From Pseudomonas anatoliensis (GTDB lineage: Bacteria > Pseudomonadota > Gammaproteobacteria > Pseudomonadales > Pseudomonadaceae): 64,000 nucleotides of DNA. Below are positions 15,741 to 24,107 of this stretch, piece after piece. The DNA lies in assembly GCF_017976235.1 (NCBI RefSeq), contig NZ_JACVHC010000005.1:310001-374000 (forward strand), written 5' to 3'. Every line of letters begins with the position of its first letter. Within the stretch, counting starts at the first letter, position 1. The translations under genes were made by a program, and so were the position numbers. Below the pieces are notes generated by a model. It worked only from the letters and a program-made list of their open reading frames with translations, did not search any database and was not told the DNA's origin.

Positions 15741-16975
15741 TGAAGCGCGTCGTCGTCACCGGCATGGCCGGCATCACCTCGCTGGGTAGCGACTGGCAAA
15801 CCATCGCCGGCAACTTCGCAGCCAATCGCAGCGGCATCCGCCGAATGGACGAGTGGGATCGCTTCAGCGAACTCAATACGCGTCTCGCCGGCCCAATCGA
15901 TGATTTCGTCGTCCCGGCGCACTGGACCCGCAAACAGTTGCGCAGTATGGGCCGGGTTTCGCGTCTGGCGGTCGGCGCGGCGGAAAAAGCCCTGGCCGAC
16001 GCCGGCCTGCTCGGCGATCCGTCGATCAAGGATGGGCGCATGGGCGTGGCCTGCGGGTCGTCCACCGGCAGCACCGACGAGATCAAGGCGTTCGGCAACA
16101 TGCTGCTCAACTCGGTAGCCGAGGGTCTGAACGCCAATTCCTACGTGCGGATGATGCCGCACACCACAGCGGCGAATATCAGCATCTTCTTCGGCCTCAC
16201 CGGGCGTTTGATTCCGACGTCCAGCGCCTGCACCAGCGGCAGCCAGGGCATCGGCTACGCGTATGAAGCAATCAAGTTCGGGCGCCTGCCGTTGATGCTC
16301 GCTGGCGGCGCCGAAGAACTCTGCCCGACCGAAGCGATGGTGTTCGACGCGCTCTACGCCACCAGCCTGAAAAACGACGCGCCACAGACCAGCCCACGCC
16401 CGTACGACAAGGGCCGCGATGGTCTGGTGATCGGTGAAGGTGGTGGCATGCTGGTGCTCGAAGAGCTGGAACACGCCCTCGCCCGCGGTGCACATATCCA
16501 CGCCGAGCTCGTTGGTTTCGGCAGCAACGCCGACGGCCAGCACACCACCCGCCCCGAACAAACCACCATGCGCCGCGCGATGGAACTGGCGCTCGAAGAC
16601 GCCGGGATCACGCCGGATGCAATCGGTTACGTCAATGGCCACGGTACCGCTACAGAACAGGGCGACATTGCCGAAACACTGGCGACCAGCAGCCTGTTCG
16701 GTGAACGCATGCCGATCAGCTCGCAGAAGAGTTTCCTCGGCCATACGCTCGGGGCCTGCGGCGCGCTGGAGTCGTGGTTCAGCATCGAAATGCTCAACCG
16801 CGACCTGTACGTGCACACGTTCAACCTCGATGAAGTCGATCCGCACTGCGGCAAGCTCGACTACCTGCGCGGCGAATTCCGCCAGATGAGCAACGAATAC
16901 GTGATGAACAACAATTTCGCTTTTGGTGGCGTCAACACCTCGTTGATTTTCCGCCGCTGGCCGCAACCGAATTAA
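15740..16975 (+). CDS. apeR: Beta-ketoacyl-ACP synthase (second ketosynthase)
   Basis: A 411-residue condensing enzyme with Cys164 (SSACTSGSQG), His301 (GHGTATEQGD) and His335 (SFLGHTLGACG), so catalytically complete. It is FabF-like. In the described system ApeR is an additional ketosynthase, thought to make early condensations. The ATG at 15740 shares a base with the reductase stop and lies nine bases after GGAGG; a GTG at 15734 is too close to that site. This is the last gene of the recognisable aryl polyene biosynthetic set. Confidence 0.92.
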   Translation: MKRVVVTGMAGITSLGSDWQTIAGNFAANRSGIRRMDEWDRFSELNTRLAGPIDDFVVPAHWTRKQLRSMGRVSRLAVGAAEKALADAGLLGDPSIKDGRMGVACGSSTGSTDEIKAFGNMLLNSVAEGLNANSYVRMMPHTTAANISIFFGLTGRLIPTSSACTSGSQGIGYAYEAIKFGRLPLMLAGGAEELCPTEAMVFDALYATSLKNDAPQTSPRPYDKGRDGLVIGEGGGMLVLEELEHALARGAHIHAELVGFGSNADGQHTTRPEQTTMRRAMELALEDAGITPDAIGYVNGHGTATEQGDIAETLATSSLFGERMPISSQKSFLGHTLGACGALESWFSIEMLNRDLYVHTFNLDEVDPHCGKLDYLRGEFRQMSNEYVMNNNFAFGGVNTSLIFRRWPQPN

Positions 16976-16995
16976 TCCAGGTCAAGGAGACCTCC

Positions 16996-17439
16996 ATGCA
17001 CTTCAAGAAACTCGCTGCGTTCACCTTTATGCTCTGCGCTCTGCCGGCCGTCAGCCAGGCCCGTGACACGGCGGTTTACCTGCCGTTCGACAAAGCCGTC
17101 GCCGAAGCGACCCGCTCAGGCAAAATCGATGGCAGCGTGAAGTTTTACCTGGCCGGCAACACCCCGGCCGGCAAAGTCACCGTCGTCAGCCCTGGCGCCG
17201 TGACCAACAAGAAAACCAACGCCTTCAACAAGTCCGACGAAGTCGCCTGCGAGTGGGTCGCACAATCGGCCATCATCAGCCTGCACCAGGCCGCGAAAAG
17301 CGCCGGCGCCAACGCCGTGACCAACATCGTCAGCTTCTACAAGAGCAACGAGCGCAAGGACCCGCAGACCTACGAATGCCACGCCGGCGCGATCATGGCG
17401 GGCGTTGCGTTGAAGGGTGATCTGGCGAAGGTGCAGTAA
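16996..17439 (+). CDS. Small exported protein, paralogue of 19554-19991
   Basis: A 147-residue protein with a Sec signal peptide (residues 1-22, cleavage after SQA) and an alpha/beta mature domain. Two cysteines (in ACEWV and YECHAG) could form a disulfide in the periplasm; GANAVTNIV recalls the RcsF/YbjQ-type folds, a weak resemblance. It starts only 20 bases after the last ketosynthase, with AAGGAG upstream, so it may be transcribed with the pigment operon. A closely similar paralogue lies 2.1 kb downstream. Function unknown. Confidence 0.75.
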   Translation: MHFKKLAAFTFMLCALPAVSQARDTAVYLPFDKAVAEATRSGKIDGSVKFYLAGNTPAGKVTVVSPGAVTNKKTNAFNKSDEVACEWVAQSAIISLHQAAKSAGANAVTNIVSFYKSNERKDPQTYECHAGAIMAGVALKGDLAKVQ

Positions 17440-17452
17440 GACGGCTTTGCAT

Positions 17453-17503
17453 TGTGGTGAGGGGATTTATCCCCGATGGACTGCGCAGCAGTGCCCTTCT
17501 CAG
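17453..17503. repeat. Short dispersed-type repeat with two dyads
   Basis: The stretch has the palindrome ggggatttatcccc (17461-17474) followed by ctgcgcagcag (17481-17491). Sequences of this shape recur between genes in fluorescent pseudomonads as I remember them, but only one copy is in this window. It could also serve as a transcription end for the upstream operon, although no T-run follows. Confidence 0.4.
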
Positions 17504-17663
17504 GGTCAATCAGAAAAGCTGCGTCGCATTCTCGTCGGGGCAATAACCAGCGATACATAGTTACCGCCCAGCAACCATTGATATGAGGAAAACTCAAAGC
17601 TCCCTGAGCGTTCCATTCGCTCAGGTATACCCAATAACTCGAGCTGATCAATGGAGCAATAAC

Positions 17664-19253
17664 ATGGGCAAGAAGCCGCTGAAAAAAGTGATAACTTCCG
17701 ACAGGCCGGAAACTGACCAACCCACTCGCTACAGCCCTACCGACGATGGCACGCTGACTCTACGCAGTTTGCTCGACACCAGTAATATCGAACTGCGACA
17801 GATGACTGCGCAGCCTCCATCCTCGCTTGACTCCCAACTATCCACCATTCAGGTCTTCGAACTCCCTGCTGACACAACCATCAGCCAAACCACTGTCGAG
17901 CGTCCACTCAGCGATTATTATCTGCCGCCAAGTCTGGCAGAACGTTTACCCGATCCGGATCCGGTAAGTGCGATTCGAACAACTGACAGAGGGCGCCAAT
18001 ATGTCGATCTCGTCGACGGCTGGACGGTACGCGTGGATACGGATGCACAAGGCAATTTAAGGGCGCGTCTGCCGTCGGTGCTGACCCTCGGGGCGCGACT
18101 GGAACGCGTGGAAGACTCTCTCGCATGGCGCCGGCTCCCGACCGACGACGCTGAGGCCGGGAATTCAGAACTGATTGTTTCGCGCCGCGAACTACCCGAT
18201 AAAGAGCCTGATGATGCCGTCCCAGCCAAACGCATGCGCGGGATCGATGAAGAAAGCACAACTGAGAATCCTGCGCCACCGGTTCCGGATACATCCATTG
18301 CCATGCCTTGGAAAAGCTGGAAACTCAGTCCTGAACGTTTCTCCCTGAACCATATAACCGTTGACGGTCTACGCTACGAAATCCTGCCCCATGGTGAATT
18401 TCCGCCTCCGCCGATTGTTTATGTCAAAAACCCTGCACATTTGAGTTACGACTTTGACTCACTGAATAAAATCCTGTCGGACCACATCCAGCAACAACCT
18501 CGAGGCGCCATTCAGATTCCGTCGACGCAGCGCTGGGAGATCGATCCGACACTTCCTTTTAACGGCCCGCTTACCGACTATGTCGCCACTTACTTCCGGC
18601 ACCTGACAACTTCCTCCGTGCGTAAGGTTGCCAGGAAACAGTTTGACCTCGCCAACGGCGGGGATATCGCGACCGGCGCCGGGCTGACAACTCTGCGACA
18701 AACATTCAATGACTGGAAAACCACACGGCCGGCGCCACGACCGGAGATGATGGATCCACTTCTCATGCTTCCGATAACGCATCTGGAGCCCGGATCAAAG
18801 GGTAAACGCGTATTGAAATTGGACTTCCTCGACAAACAGGCGCCGTTAGAGAGACTGGAGTTTGATGCGGAAGATCTCCCGCAATATTGGCGTTTTTTTT
18901 CATCAACTCAGACAGCCGTTGATCTCAAGCACGCCATGTACATGCTGTTGACGCGCAATGGATACACCGTCTTCAAACCAACCGGAACCAACATTTATCC
19001 AGCACTGGTGTTCCAACGCAAAGGACATGAGTTTGTGTTCTGCATGAACCTGCATCGATCCCTAGGCACACGTCATCAAATCCACCACAACATCAAAGCG
19101 TTTACCGAACAATCAATTGGCCCAGAGGCCCTGCACGCGATTGAAACCGCCCGCTCAGCAAACAACCTGGTCTGGTTGAAAGGCGTGACCAATATCGCCC
19201 CGAATCGCCCGGACTCGGTAATTATCGTGCGCGTGGATGCGCCTGAGATCTGA
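17664..19253 (+). CDS. Unrecognised 529-residue protein, possible effector or toxin-like
   Basis: No family is recognised with confidence. The protein has no signal peptide and no membrane helix. The first 230 residues are polar, proline- and threonine-rich, probably disordered, with a basic KRMRG stretch; residues about 240-529 look like a compact mixed alpha/beta domain with many aromatic residues. Codon use is less GC-biased than in neighbouring genes. It is a single gene between two paralogous small exported proteins. Large Pseudomonas proteins of the insecticidal or dermonecrotic-toxin type have a comparable feel, but that is an impression. The ATG at 17664 has GGAG seven bases upstream; the frame opens earlier at 17583. 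Confidence 0.7.
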   Translation: MGKKPLKKVITSDRPETDQPTRYSPTDDGTLTLRSLLDTSNIELRQMTAQPPSSLDSQLSTIQVFELPADTTISQTTVERPLSDYYLPPSLAERLPDPDPVSAIRTTDRGRQYVDLVDGWTVRVDTDAQGNLRARLPSVLTLGARLERVEDSLAWRRLPTDDAEAGNSELIVSRRELPDKEPDDAVPAKRMRGIDEESTTENPAPPVPDTSIAMPWKSWKLSPERFSLNHITVDGLRYEILPHGEFPPPPIVYVKNPAHLSYDFDSLNKILSDHIQQQPRGAIQIPSTQRWEIDPTLPFNGPLTDYVATYFRHLTTSSVRKVARKQFDLANGGDIATGAGLTTLRQTFNDWKTTRPAPRPEMMDPLLMLPITHLEPGSKGKRVLKLDFLDKQAPLERLEFDAEDLPQYWRFFSSTQTAVDLKHAMYMLLTRNGYTVFKPTGTNIYPALVFQRKGHEFVFCMNLHRSLGTRHQIHHNIKAFTEQSIGPEALHAIETARSANNLVWLKGVTNIAPNRPDSVIIVRVDAPEI

Positions 19254-19553
19254 AGGCGCAAGACAGGAAGTCGGGCGTGAAACCCATTGGACAGCGCGAC
19301 AAACGCTCTGGCTTGTCCAAGGCGTTTGTTTCGTTTGCGAGGAACAATTTCACGTCTATAGGCAATGCCTCTGAGATGTATAGTCCTGAACGCTCATCGA
19401 GTTTGACAAGCATTGCGGCGAGGGTCATTCAGCTCCCTTCGCATTTTCAGCATCTACACTCGTCCCGGCAGGCTGACACATCGCGCCTGCCAGAACGGCG
19501 AGCCCCAATCGATCAAACACTCGCTGCTCTCTTCCACCGTCAAGGAGATGACC
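19254..19553. other. Intergenic stretch, nothing recognised
   Basis: About 300 bases with no credible gene in either strand. The end holds the ribosome-binding site AAGGAG (19542-19547) that fixes the next start at 19554. No promoter, terminator or repeat could be assigned. Confidence 0.5.
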
Positions 19554-19991
19554 ATGCAAGTGAAAGCCCTGATCGCCGCCGTCCTTTTCAGCCTGCTGCC
19601 CAGTGCCAGCCACGCGACCAATCTGATGTACATGCCATTCGAGACGGTGTTGTCGGACGCACTTCGCGCCGGGCGGCTGGATGGCAGTGTGAAGTTTTAT
19701 CTGGTTGGCAATGGACCGCTGGGGACTCAACAGTTGCTAAGGCGGGGCGTGGTCAGTGATCTGAGCACCAACGGGTTCAACAAGAGTGATCAGTTCTCAT
19801 GCGAGTGGGTGTTGCAGTCAAACCTGATCAAGTTGCAGGCCGAGGCCAAGCGGGTCGGGGCAAATGCGGTGACCAATATCGTCAGTTATTACGACCAGCA
19901 TGTGCGCAAGGATTTGAATACTTACGAGTGTCGAGCGGGGATTTTTGTGACGCGGGTGGCGTTGAAGGGGGATCTGGTGCGGTTGCCTTGA
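19554..19991 (+). CDS. Small exported protein, paralogue of 16996-17439
   Basis: A 145-residue protein with a signal peptide (residues 1-20, likely cleaved after SHA). It shares with the 16996 protein the stretches DGSVKFYL, FNKSD, CEWV, GANAVTNIVS, RKD..TYEC and VALKGDL, in the same order, so the two are clear paralogues, including both cysteines. The ATG at 19554 is chosen because AAGGAG lies six bases upstream; ATG 19548 directly follows that site and is unlikely. It is followed by a REP pair. Function unknown. Confidence 0.75.
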   Translation: MQVKALIAAVLFSLLPSASHATNLMYMPFETVLSDALRAGRLDGSVKFYLVGNGPLGTQQLLRRGVVSDLSTNGFNKSDQFSCEWVLQSNLIKLQAEAKRVGANAVTNIVSYYDQHVRKDLNTYECRAGIFVTRVALKGDLVRLP

Positions 19992-20000
19992 AAGGCAAGA

Positions 20001-20083
20001 TCAAAAGATCGCAGCCTTCGGCAGCTCCTACATTTGGAATGCCTTTTCCCTGTAGGAGCTGCCGGAGGCTGCGATCTTTTGAC
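20001..20083. repeat. Inverted REP pair (GTAGGAGCTGCCG family)
   Basis: Arms 20001-20031 and 20051-20082 are reverse complements with the core taggagctgccg and gctgcgatcttttga. The pair lies between the convergent small exported protein gene and the LysR gene and may end transcription from both sides. Confidence 0.9.
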
Positions 20084-20084
20084 T

Positions 20085-20987
20085 TCAGGTTTTCAGAGGC
20101 TCGACCTTACTTGTGAGCAGTTCGACAAACGCCTTGGCCATCGGTGATTTCTGATCCTTGCGCTGCACCAGCCACACGGCCGATACCGCTGCTGGATCGA
20201 GCAGCGGCCGGTAGACCACGCCGTCGATGCGCATCCGCTGGTAGGACGCCGGCAACACCGACACGCCCAACCCCGCCGCCACCAGACCGATGATGGTCAT
20301 GGCTTCGCCAGCCTCTTGGGCGAAGTGCGGGCTGAAGCCGGCGTCGCGCGCCAGGCTGAGCAGTTGTGCGTAGAGACCACTGCCATAACTGCGCGGGAAG
20401 AACACGAAAGGCTCCAGCGCCAGCGCCGAGAGAAACAACCCGTCCTCGCTGCCCTGCGCCAGCGGATGCTTGGAACTGAGCACGGCCACCAGCGGTTCAC
20501 GCATCAACTCGACCACGCTCAACGAATCCGGCAAACCCAGCGGGCGCATGATGCCGACTTCAATTGATTCGTCGACCAGCGCTTCGGCCACTTGGGTGCT
20601 GCTCATCTCACGCAAATGCAGATGCACCGCCGGAAAACGCTGACGAAATGAAAAGATCGCCTGCGGAATGGTCGAGTTGAACGGCGCCGACGAGGTGAAG
20701 CCGATCTTCAGTTCCCCGAGTTCACCAAGTTGCGCACGGCGGGCGACATCCGCTGCTTTGTCGACTTGCGCCAGCACCAGCCGCGCCTCTTCCAGAAACA
20801 ATCTACCGGCCTCACTCAGCTCGACCCGACGATTGGTCCGTTCAAACAGACGTGCACCGACCTCTTGCTCCAGCGCCTGAATCTGCTGGCTCAGCGGTGG
20901 CTGGGAGATGCCCAGCACCTGTGCGGCGCGGCCGAAATGCAGTTCTTCGGCGACGGCGATGAAGTAGCGCAGGTGACGCAATTCCAT
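20085..20987 (-). CDS. LysR-family transcriptional regulator
   Basis: A 300-residue LysR protein. Residues 1-60 form the winged helix-turn-helix (RHLRYFIAVAEELHFGRAA, then SQPPLSQQIQALE), followed by the periplasmic-binding-protein-like effector domain from about residue 90 to 295. It is divergent from the MFS transporter gene, with start codons about 118 bases apart, the usual arrangement for a LysR regulator controlling its neighbour in response to a transported compound. The ligand cannot be predicted. Confidence 0.93.
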   Translation of the reverse strand: MELRHLRYFIAVAEELHFGRAAQVLGISQPPLSQQIQALEQEVGARLFERTNRRVELSEAGRLFLEEARLVLAQVDKAADVARRAQLGELGELKIGFTSSAPFNSTIPQAIFSFRQRFPAVHLHLREMSSTQVAEALVDESIEVGIMRPLGLPDSLSVVELMREPLVAVLSSKHPLAQGSEDGLFLSALALEPFVFFPRSYGSGLYAQLLSLARDAGFSPHFAQEAGEAMTIIGLVAAGLGVSVLPASYQRMRIDGVVYRPLLDPAAVSAVWLVQRKDQKSPMAKAFVELLTSKVEPLKT

Positions 20988-21105
20988 GAAAACCCCATTA
21001 GGTCGTTAAAGCTATCAAACAGGTCGAACAATATATTGGATAGAAACATTAGCCAGCTATATGATTTTTTCATTGCCTGCCTGGCCGTGTTCTCCGAGGT
21101 CTGAA

Positions 21106-22380
21106 GTGAAAACTGCTATCGCGCCCCTTGCCCATGAAGTCCCGCCCGCAGCGTCGGACGATGTCGTCGCCGAACTGCAAGAGATCTACATCGAAAAAGG
21201 CACACCGATGTTCATGCGCACGGTGCTGGCGCTGTTCAGCGGCGGGTTCGCGACCTTCGCCCTGCTGTATTGCGTGCAGCCGATGATGCCGTTGCTGTCT
21301 CATGAATACGGGATCAACGCGGCGCAGAGCAGCCTGATTCTATCGGTGGCCACCGGCATGCTCGCCATTGGCTTGCTGATCACCGGGCCGATTTCCGACC
21401 GGGTCGGGCGTAAACCGGTCATGGTTGCCGCGCTGTTCGCGGCAGCGCTGTGCACCATGGCCAGTGCGATGATGCCGAGCTGGCAGGGCGTGCTGATCAT
21501 GCGCGCGCTGATCGGCTTGTCGTTGAGCGGCCTGGCGGCGGTGGCGATGACCTATCTGAGTGAAGAAATTCATCCGCAGCACATCGGTCTGGCCATGGGG
21601 TTGTACATCGGCGGCAACGCGATTGGCGGGATGAGCGGACGCCTGATTACCGGCGTGTTGATCGACTTCGTCAGTTGGCACACGGCGATGCTGGTGATTG
21701 GCGGTCTGGCGATGATTGCAGCAGCAGTGTTCTGGAAGATCCTGCCGGAGTCGCGCAACTTCCGCTCACGCTCACTTCATCCGCGCAGCTTGCTCGACGG
21801 TTTCACCATGCACTTTCGCGATGCCGGTCTGCCGCTGTTGTTTCTTGAAGCGTTCGTACTGATGGGCGCGTTTGTCACGCTGTTCAACTACATCGGCTAT
21901 CGCTTGCTGGCCGCACCGTACAACCTCGATCAAGTGTTCGTTGGCTTGCTGTCAGTGGTGTACCTGTCGGGTATTTACAGCTCGGCGAAGATCGGCTCGC
22001 TGGCGGACAAACTGGGGCGGCGCAAAGTGTTGTGGGCAACTATTGCGCTGATGTTCGTCGGCCTCGCGCTGACGATGTTCACCTCGTTGCTGCTGGTGAT
22101 CGTCGGCATGTTGATTTTCACCTTCGGCTTCTTCGCCGCACATTCGGTGGCGAGCAGCTGGATCGGCCGTCGGGCGGTCAAGGCCAAGGGGCAAGCGTCG
22201 TCGCTGTACCTGTTCAGCTATTACGCCGGGTCAAGCATTGCCGGCACAGCGGGCGGGGTGTTTTGGCATTTGGGTGGGTGGAACGGGATTGGGCTGTTTA
22301 TTGGCGCGCTGTTGCTGCTGGCGCTGTTAATAGCGTTGAAGCTGGCGAAGTTGCCGCCATTGGGTGGTGTGAAAGCTTAA
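21106..22380 (+). CDS. MFS transporter (YnfM-like)
   Basis: A 424-residue major facilitator with 12 predicted helices after a polar N-terminal tail of about 45 residues. The MFS signature between helices 2 and 3 is visible as GPISDRVGRKPVM, with a related GSLADKLGRRKVL between helices 8 and 9. It most resembles drug/proton-antiporter type carriers such as YnfM. The GTG at 21106 follows GAGG at a good distance; an ATG at 21061 would add 15 residues. The divergent LysR gene probably regulates it. Confidence 0.88.
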   Translation: MKTAIAPLAHEVPPAASDDVVAELQEIYIEKGTPMFMRTVLALFSGGFATFALLYCVQPMMPLLSHEYGINAAQSSLILSVATGMLAIGLLITGPISDRVGRKPVMVAALFAAALCTMASAMMPSWQGVLIMRALIGLSLSGLAAVAMTYLSEEIHPQHIGLAMGLYIGGNAIGGMSGRLITGVLIDFVSWHTAMLVIGGLAMIAAAVFWKILPESRNFRSRSLHPRSLLDGFTMHFRDAGLPLLFLEAFVLMGAFVTLFNYIGYRLLAAPYNLDQVFVGLLSVVYLSGIYSSAKIGSLADKLGRRKVLWATIALMFVGLALTMFTSLLLVIVGMLIFTFGFFAAHSVASSWIGRRAVKAKGQASSLYLFSYYAGSSIAGTAGGVFWHLGGWNGIGLFIGALLLLALLIALKLAKLPPLGGVKA

Positions 22381-22385
22381 AAGCA

Positions 22386-22476
22386 AAAGATCGTCCGATC
22401 GCGGCCCGACCCTTCGGCAGCTCCTACAGGAAAACGAAATCCAATGTAGGAGCTGCCGCAGGCTGCGATCTTTTGA
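22386..22476. repeat. REP pair with one disrupted arm (GTAGGAGCTGCCG family)
   Basis: The right arm (22445-22475) is a standard copy. The left arm keeps caaaagatcg and ttcggcagctcctac but has about a dozen unrelated bases between them, so it is degenerate. It lies between the convergent MFS and hemE genes. Confidence 0.8.
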
Positions 22477-22481
22477 TTTAA

Positions 22482-22512
22482 AAAACGCCCGGCATTTGCC
22501 GGGCGTTTTTTA
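22482..22512 (-). terminator. Rho-independent terminator of hemE
   Basis: A GC stem acgcccggc/gccgggcgt with a short TATTT-type loop is flanked by an A-run on one side and a T-run on the other, so it can act on both strands. It ends hemE and may also stop readthrough from the MFS gene. Confidence 0.85.
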
Positions 22513-22523
22513 TTGCGTATCGA

Positions 22524-23591
22524 TCACTCGTGATACTGCGCCGACAACTCATGCACCGCGCGCAGGAAGGCGCCGGCGTGTTCCGGGTCGACTTCCGGGG
22601 TGATGCCGTGGCCGAGGTTGAACACGTGGCCGCTGCCCTTGCCGTAGCTGGCCAGAATGCGTCCGACTTCGGTGCGGATGGCTTCCGGTTTTGCATAAAG
22701 CACGGTCGGGTCCATGTTGCCTTGCAGCGCAACCTTGTCGCCGACACGGGCGCGGGCGTTGCCGATATCGCAGGTCCAGTCCAGGCCCAGTGCATCGGCA
22801 CCAGCCTCGGCGATGCTTTCCAGCCACAGGCCGCCGTTCTTGGTGAACAGGATCACCGGCACCTTGCGACCGTCGTTTTCGCGGATCAAACCGCTGACGA
22901 TTTTCTTCATGTAGGCCAGCGAGAATTCCTGATACGCCGCTGCCGACAGATTGCCGCCCCACGTGTCGAAGATCTGCACCGCTTGCGCGCCGGCCATGAT
23001 CTGGCCGTTGAGGTACGAGGTCACCGACTGCGCCAGCTTATCCAGCAGCAGGTGCATGGCTTGCGGATTGTCGTAGAGCATGGCTTTGGTCTTGCGGAAG
23101 TCTTTCGACGAGCCGCCTTCAACCATGTACGTCGCCAGGGTCCACGGGCTGCCAGAGAAGCCGATCAACGGCACACGGCCATTCAGTTCGCGACGGATGG
23201 TGCTGACCGCGTCCATCACGTAGCCGAGGTCTTTGTGCGGATCAGGGATCGGCAGGGCTTCAATGTCAGCCAGGGTACTGACGACTTTCTTGAAGCGCGG
23301 ACCTTCACCGGTCTCGAAGTACAGGCCCTGACCCATGGCATCGGGGATGGTGAGGATGTCGGAAAACAGGATCGCCGCGTCCAGTTGTGGATAGCGGTCG
23401 AGCGGTTGCATGGTGACTTCGCAAGCGAACTCCGGATTCATGCACAGGCTCATGAAGTCACCGGCGTGGGCACGGCTGGCGCGGTATTCCGGCAAGTAGC
23501 GGCCGGCCTGACGCATCATCCACACAGGGGTAACGTCTACAGGTTGCTTGAGCAGGGCGCGCAGGAAACGGTCGTTCTTCAGGGCAGTCAT
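22524..23591 (-). CDS. hemE: Uroporphyrinogen decarboxylase
   Basis: A 355-residue cytosolic enzyme that decarboxylates the four acetate side chains of uroporphyrinogen III to give coproporphyrinogen III in haem synthesis. The family signatures are clear: PVWMMRQAGRYLPEY near residue 22-36, with the substrate-binding arginines, and GFSGSPWTLATYMVEG in the middle. Length is normal. It lies downstream of gltD, separated by the AT-rich islet, which is a departure from the close gltD-hemE order expected in the genus. Confidence 0.96.
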   Translation of the reverse strand: MTALKNDRFLRALLKQPVDVTPVWMMRQAGRYLPEYRASRAHAGDFMSLCMNPEFACEVTMQPLDRYPQLDAAILFSDILTIPDAMGQGLYFETGEGPRFKKVVSTLADIEALPIPDPHKDLGYVMDAVSTIRRELNGRVPLIGFSGSPWTLATYMVEGGSSKDFRKTKAMLYDNPQAMHLLLDKLAQSVTSYLNGQIMAGAQAVQIFDTWGGNLSAAAYQEFSLAYMKKIVSGLIRENDGRKVPVILFTKNGGLWLESIAEAGADALGLDWTCDIGNARARVGDKVALQGNMDPTVLYAKPEAIRTEVGRILASYGKGSGHVFNLGHGITPEVDPEHAGAFLRAVHELSAQYHE

Positions 23592-23740
23592 GTCGGCATC
23601 CGGAAAAAAAGTGCGGGCATTTTCTCAGAGCGCGAGGGAAAAGGCACGGATGCAGGTCAGCCTTTTGTCTATCGGGTCAATTTATTGCGTTGGAATACAG
23701 ATTTTGCAGCCCCCCGAAACGACAGGGTATTGCGTTGTCT

Positions 23741-23879
23741 GTTTAGACGCCCAGGTAATCCAGAATCCCCTTCAGCCGCATTGCGGCCTTCGAAGATCGC
23801 CGTCACCACCAGATCGGAACCGCGCAACATGTCGCCACCCAGCAAGATTTTCATATGGCTGCTCTGTTGCTTGTACTGA
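23741..23879 (-). pseudogene. gltD 3'-end remnant (frameshifted)
   Basis: These 139 bases match the 3' end of gltD at about 88 percent by my hand alignment. Read on the minus strand they encode GGDMLRGSDLVVTAIFEGRN, equivalent to the C-terminus of GltD, but one extra C (in the run near 23767-23770) shifts the frame just before the final codons. No start or rest of the gene precedes it. Confidence 0.85.
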
Positions 23880-24107
23880 TGGAATCTGGAGGGGTGCAAG
23901 ACAACCCCACTCCCACAGCTTTTTATGTCACGGCATCGAACACGATAAAAATGACGTTTAGGGCCTGCGGTACGAAAAACCTTCATTCTAGTTCTTATTT
24001 AAAACTCGTTATACCTGTCAACTTTTACAGTTGTTACCAATATAAAACGACACTAGGATGAAATTTAAGTCCTCTCTGAGAAAGAAATCTATAAAAGGAA
24101 TTAGAAG
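23880..24107. other. AT-rich leader of the protease gene
   Basis: About 230 bases with no gene. Composition changes near 23930. AT-rich candidates for promoter boxes are plentiful here so none can be picked reliably. A purine-rich GGAATTAGAAG directly before ATG 24108 can serve as ribosome site. Confidence 0.4.

Noticed and set aside
13362..16975. Reading the KS/DH/KR set as housekeeping fatty acid synthesis
   Set aside because: Two ACPs, aryl ligase, ammonia lyase, thioesterase and LolA/MMPL genes in one operon indicate the aryl polyene pathway.
16996..17439. Naming the small exported proteins as excinuclease subunits, a label I recall on related database entries
   Set aside because: They have a signal peptide, 147 residues and no ATPase motif, so no link to DNA repair is visible.
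23669..23986. A real gene over the outer gltD fragment
   Set aside because: The frame has no conserved start, includes a frameshift relative to gltD, and mixes AT-rich sequence with the gltD remnant.
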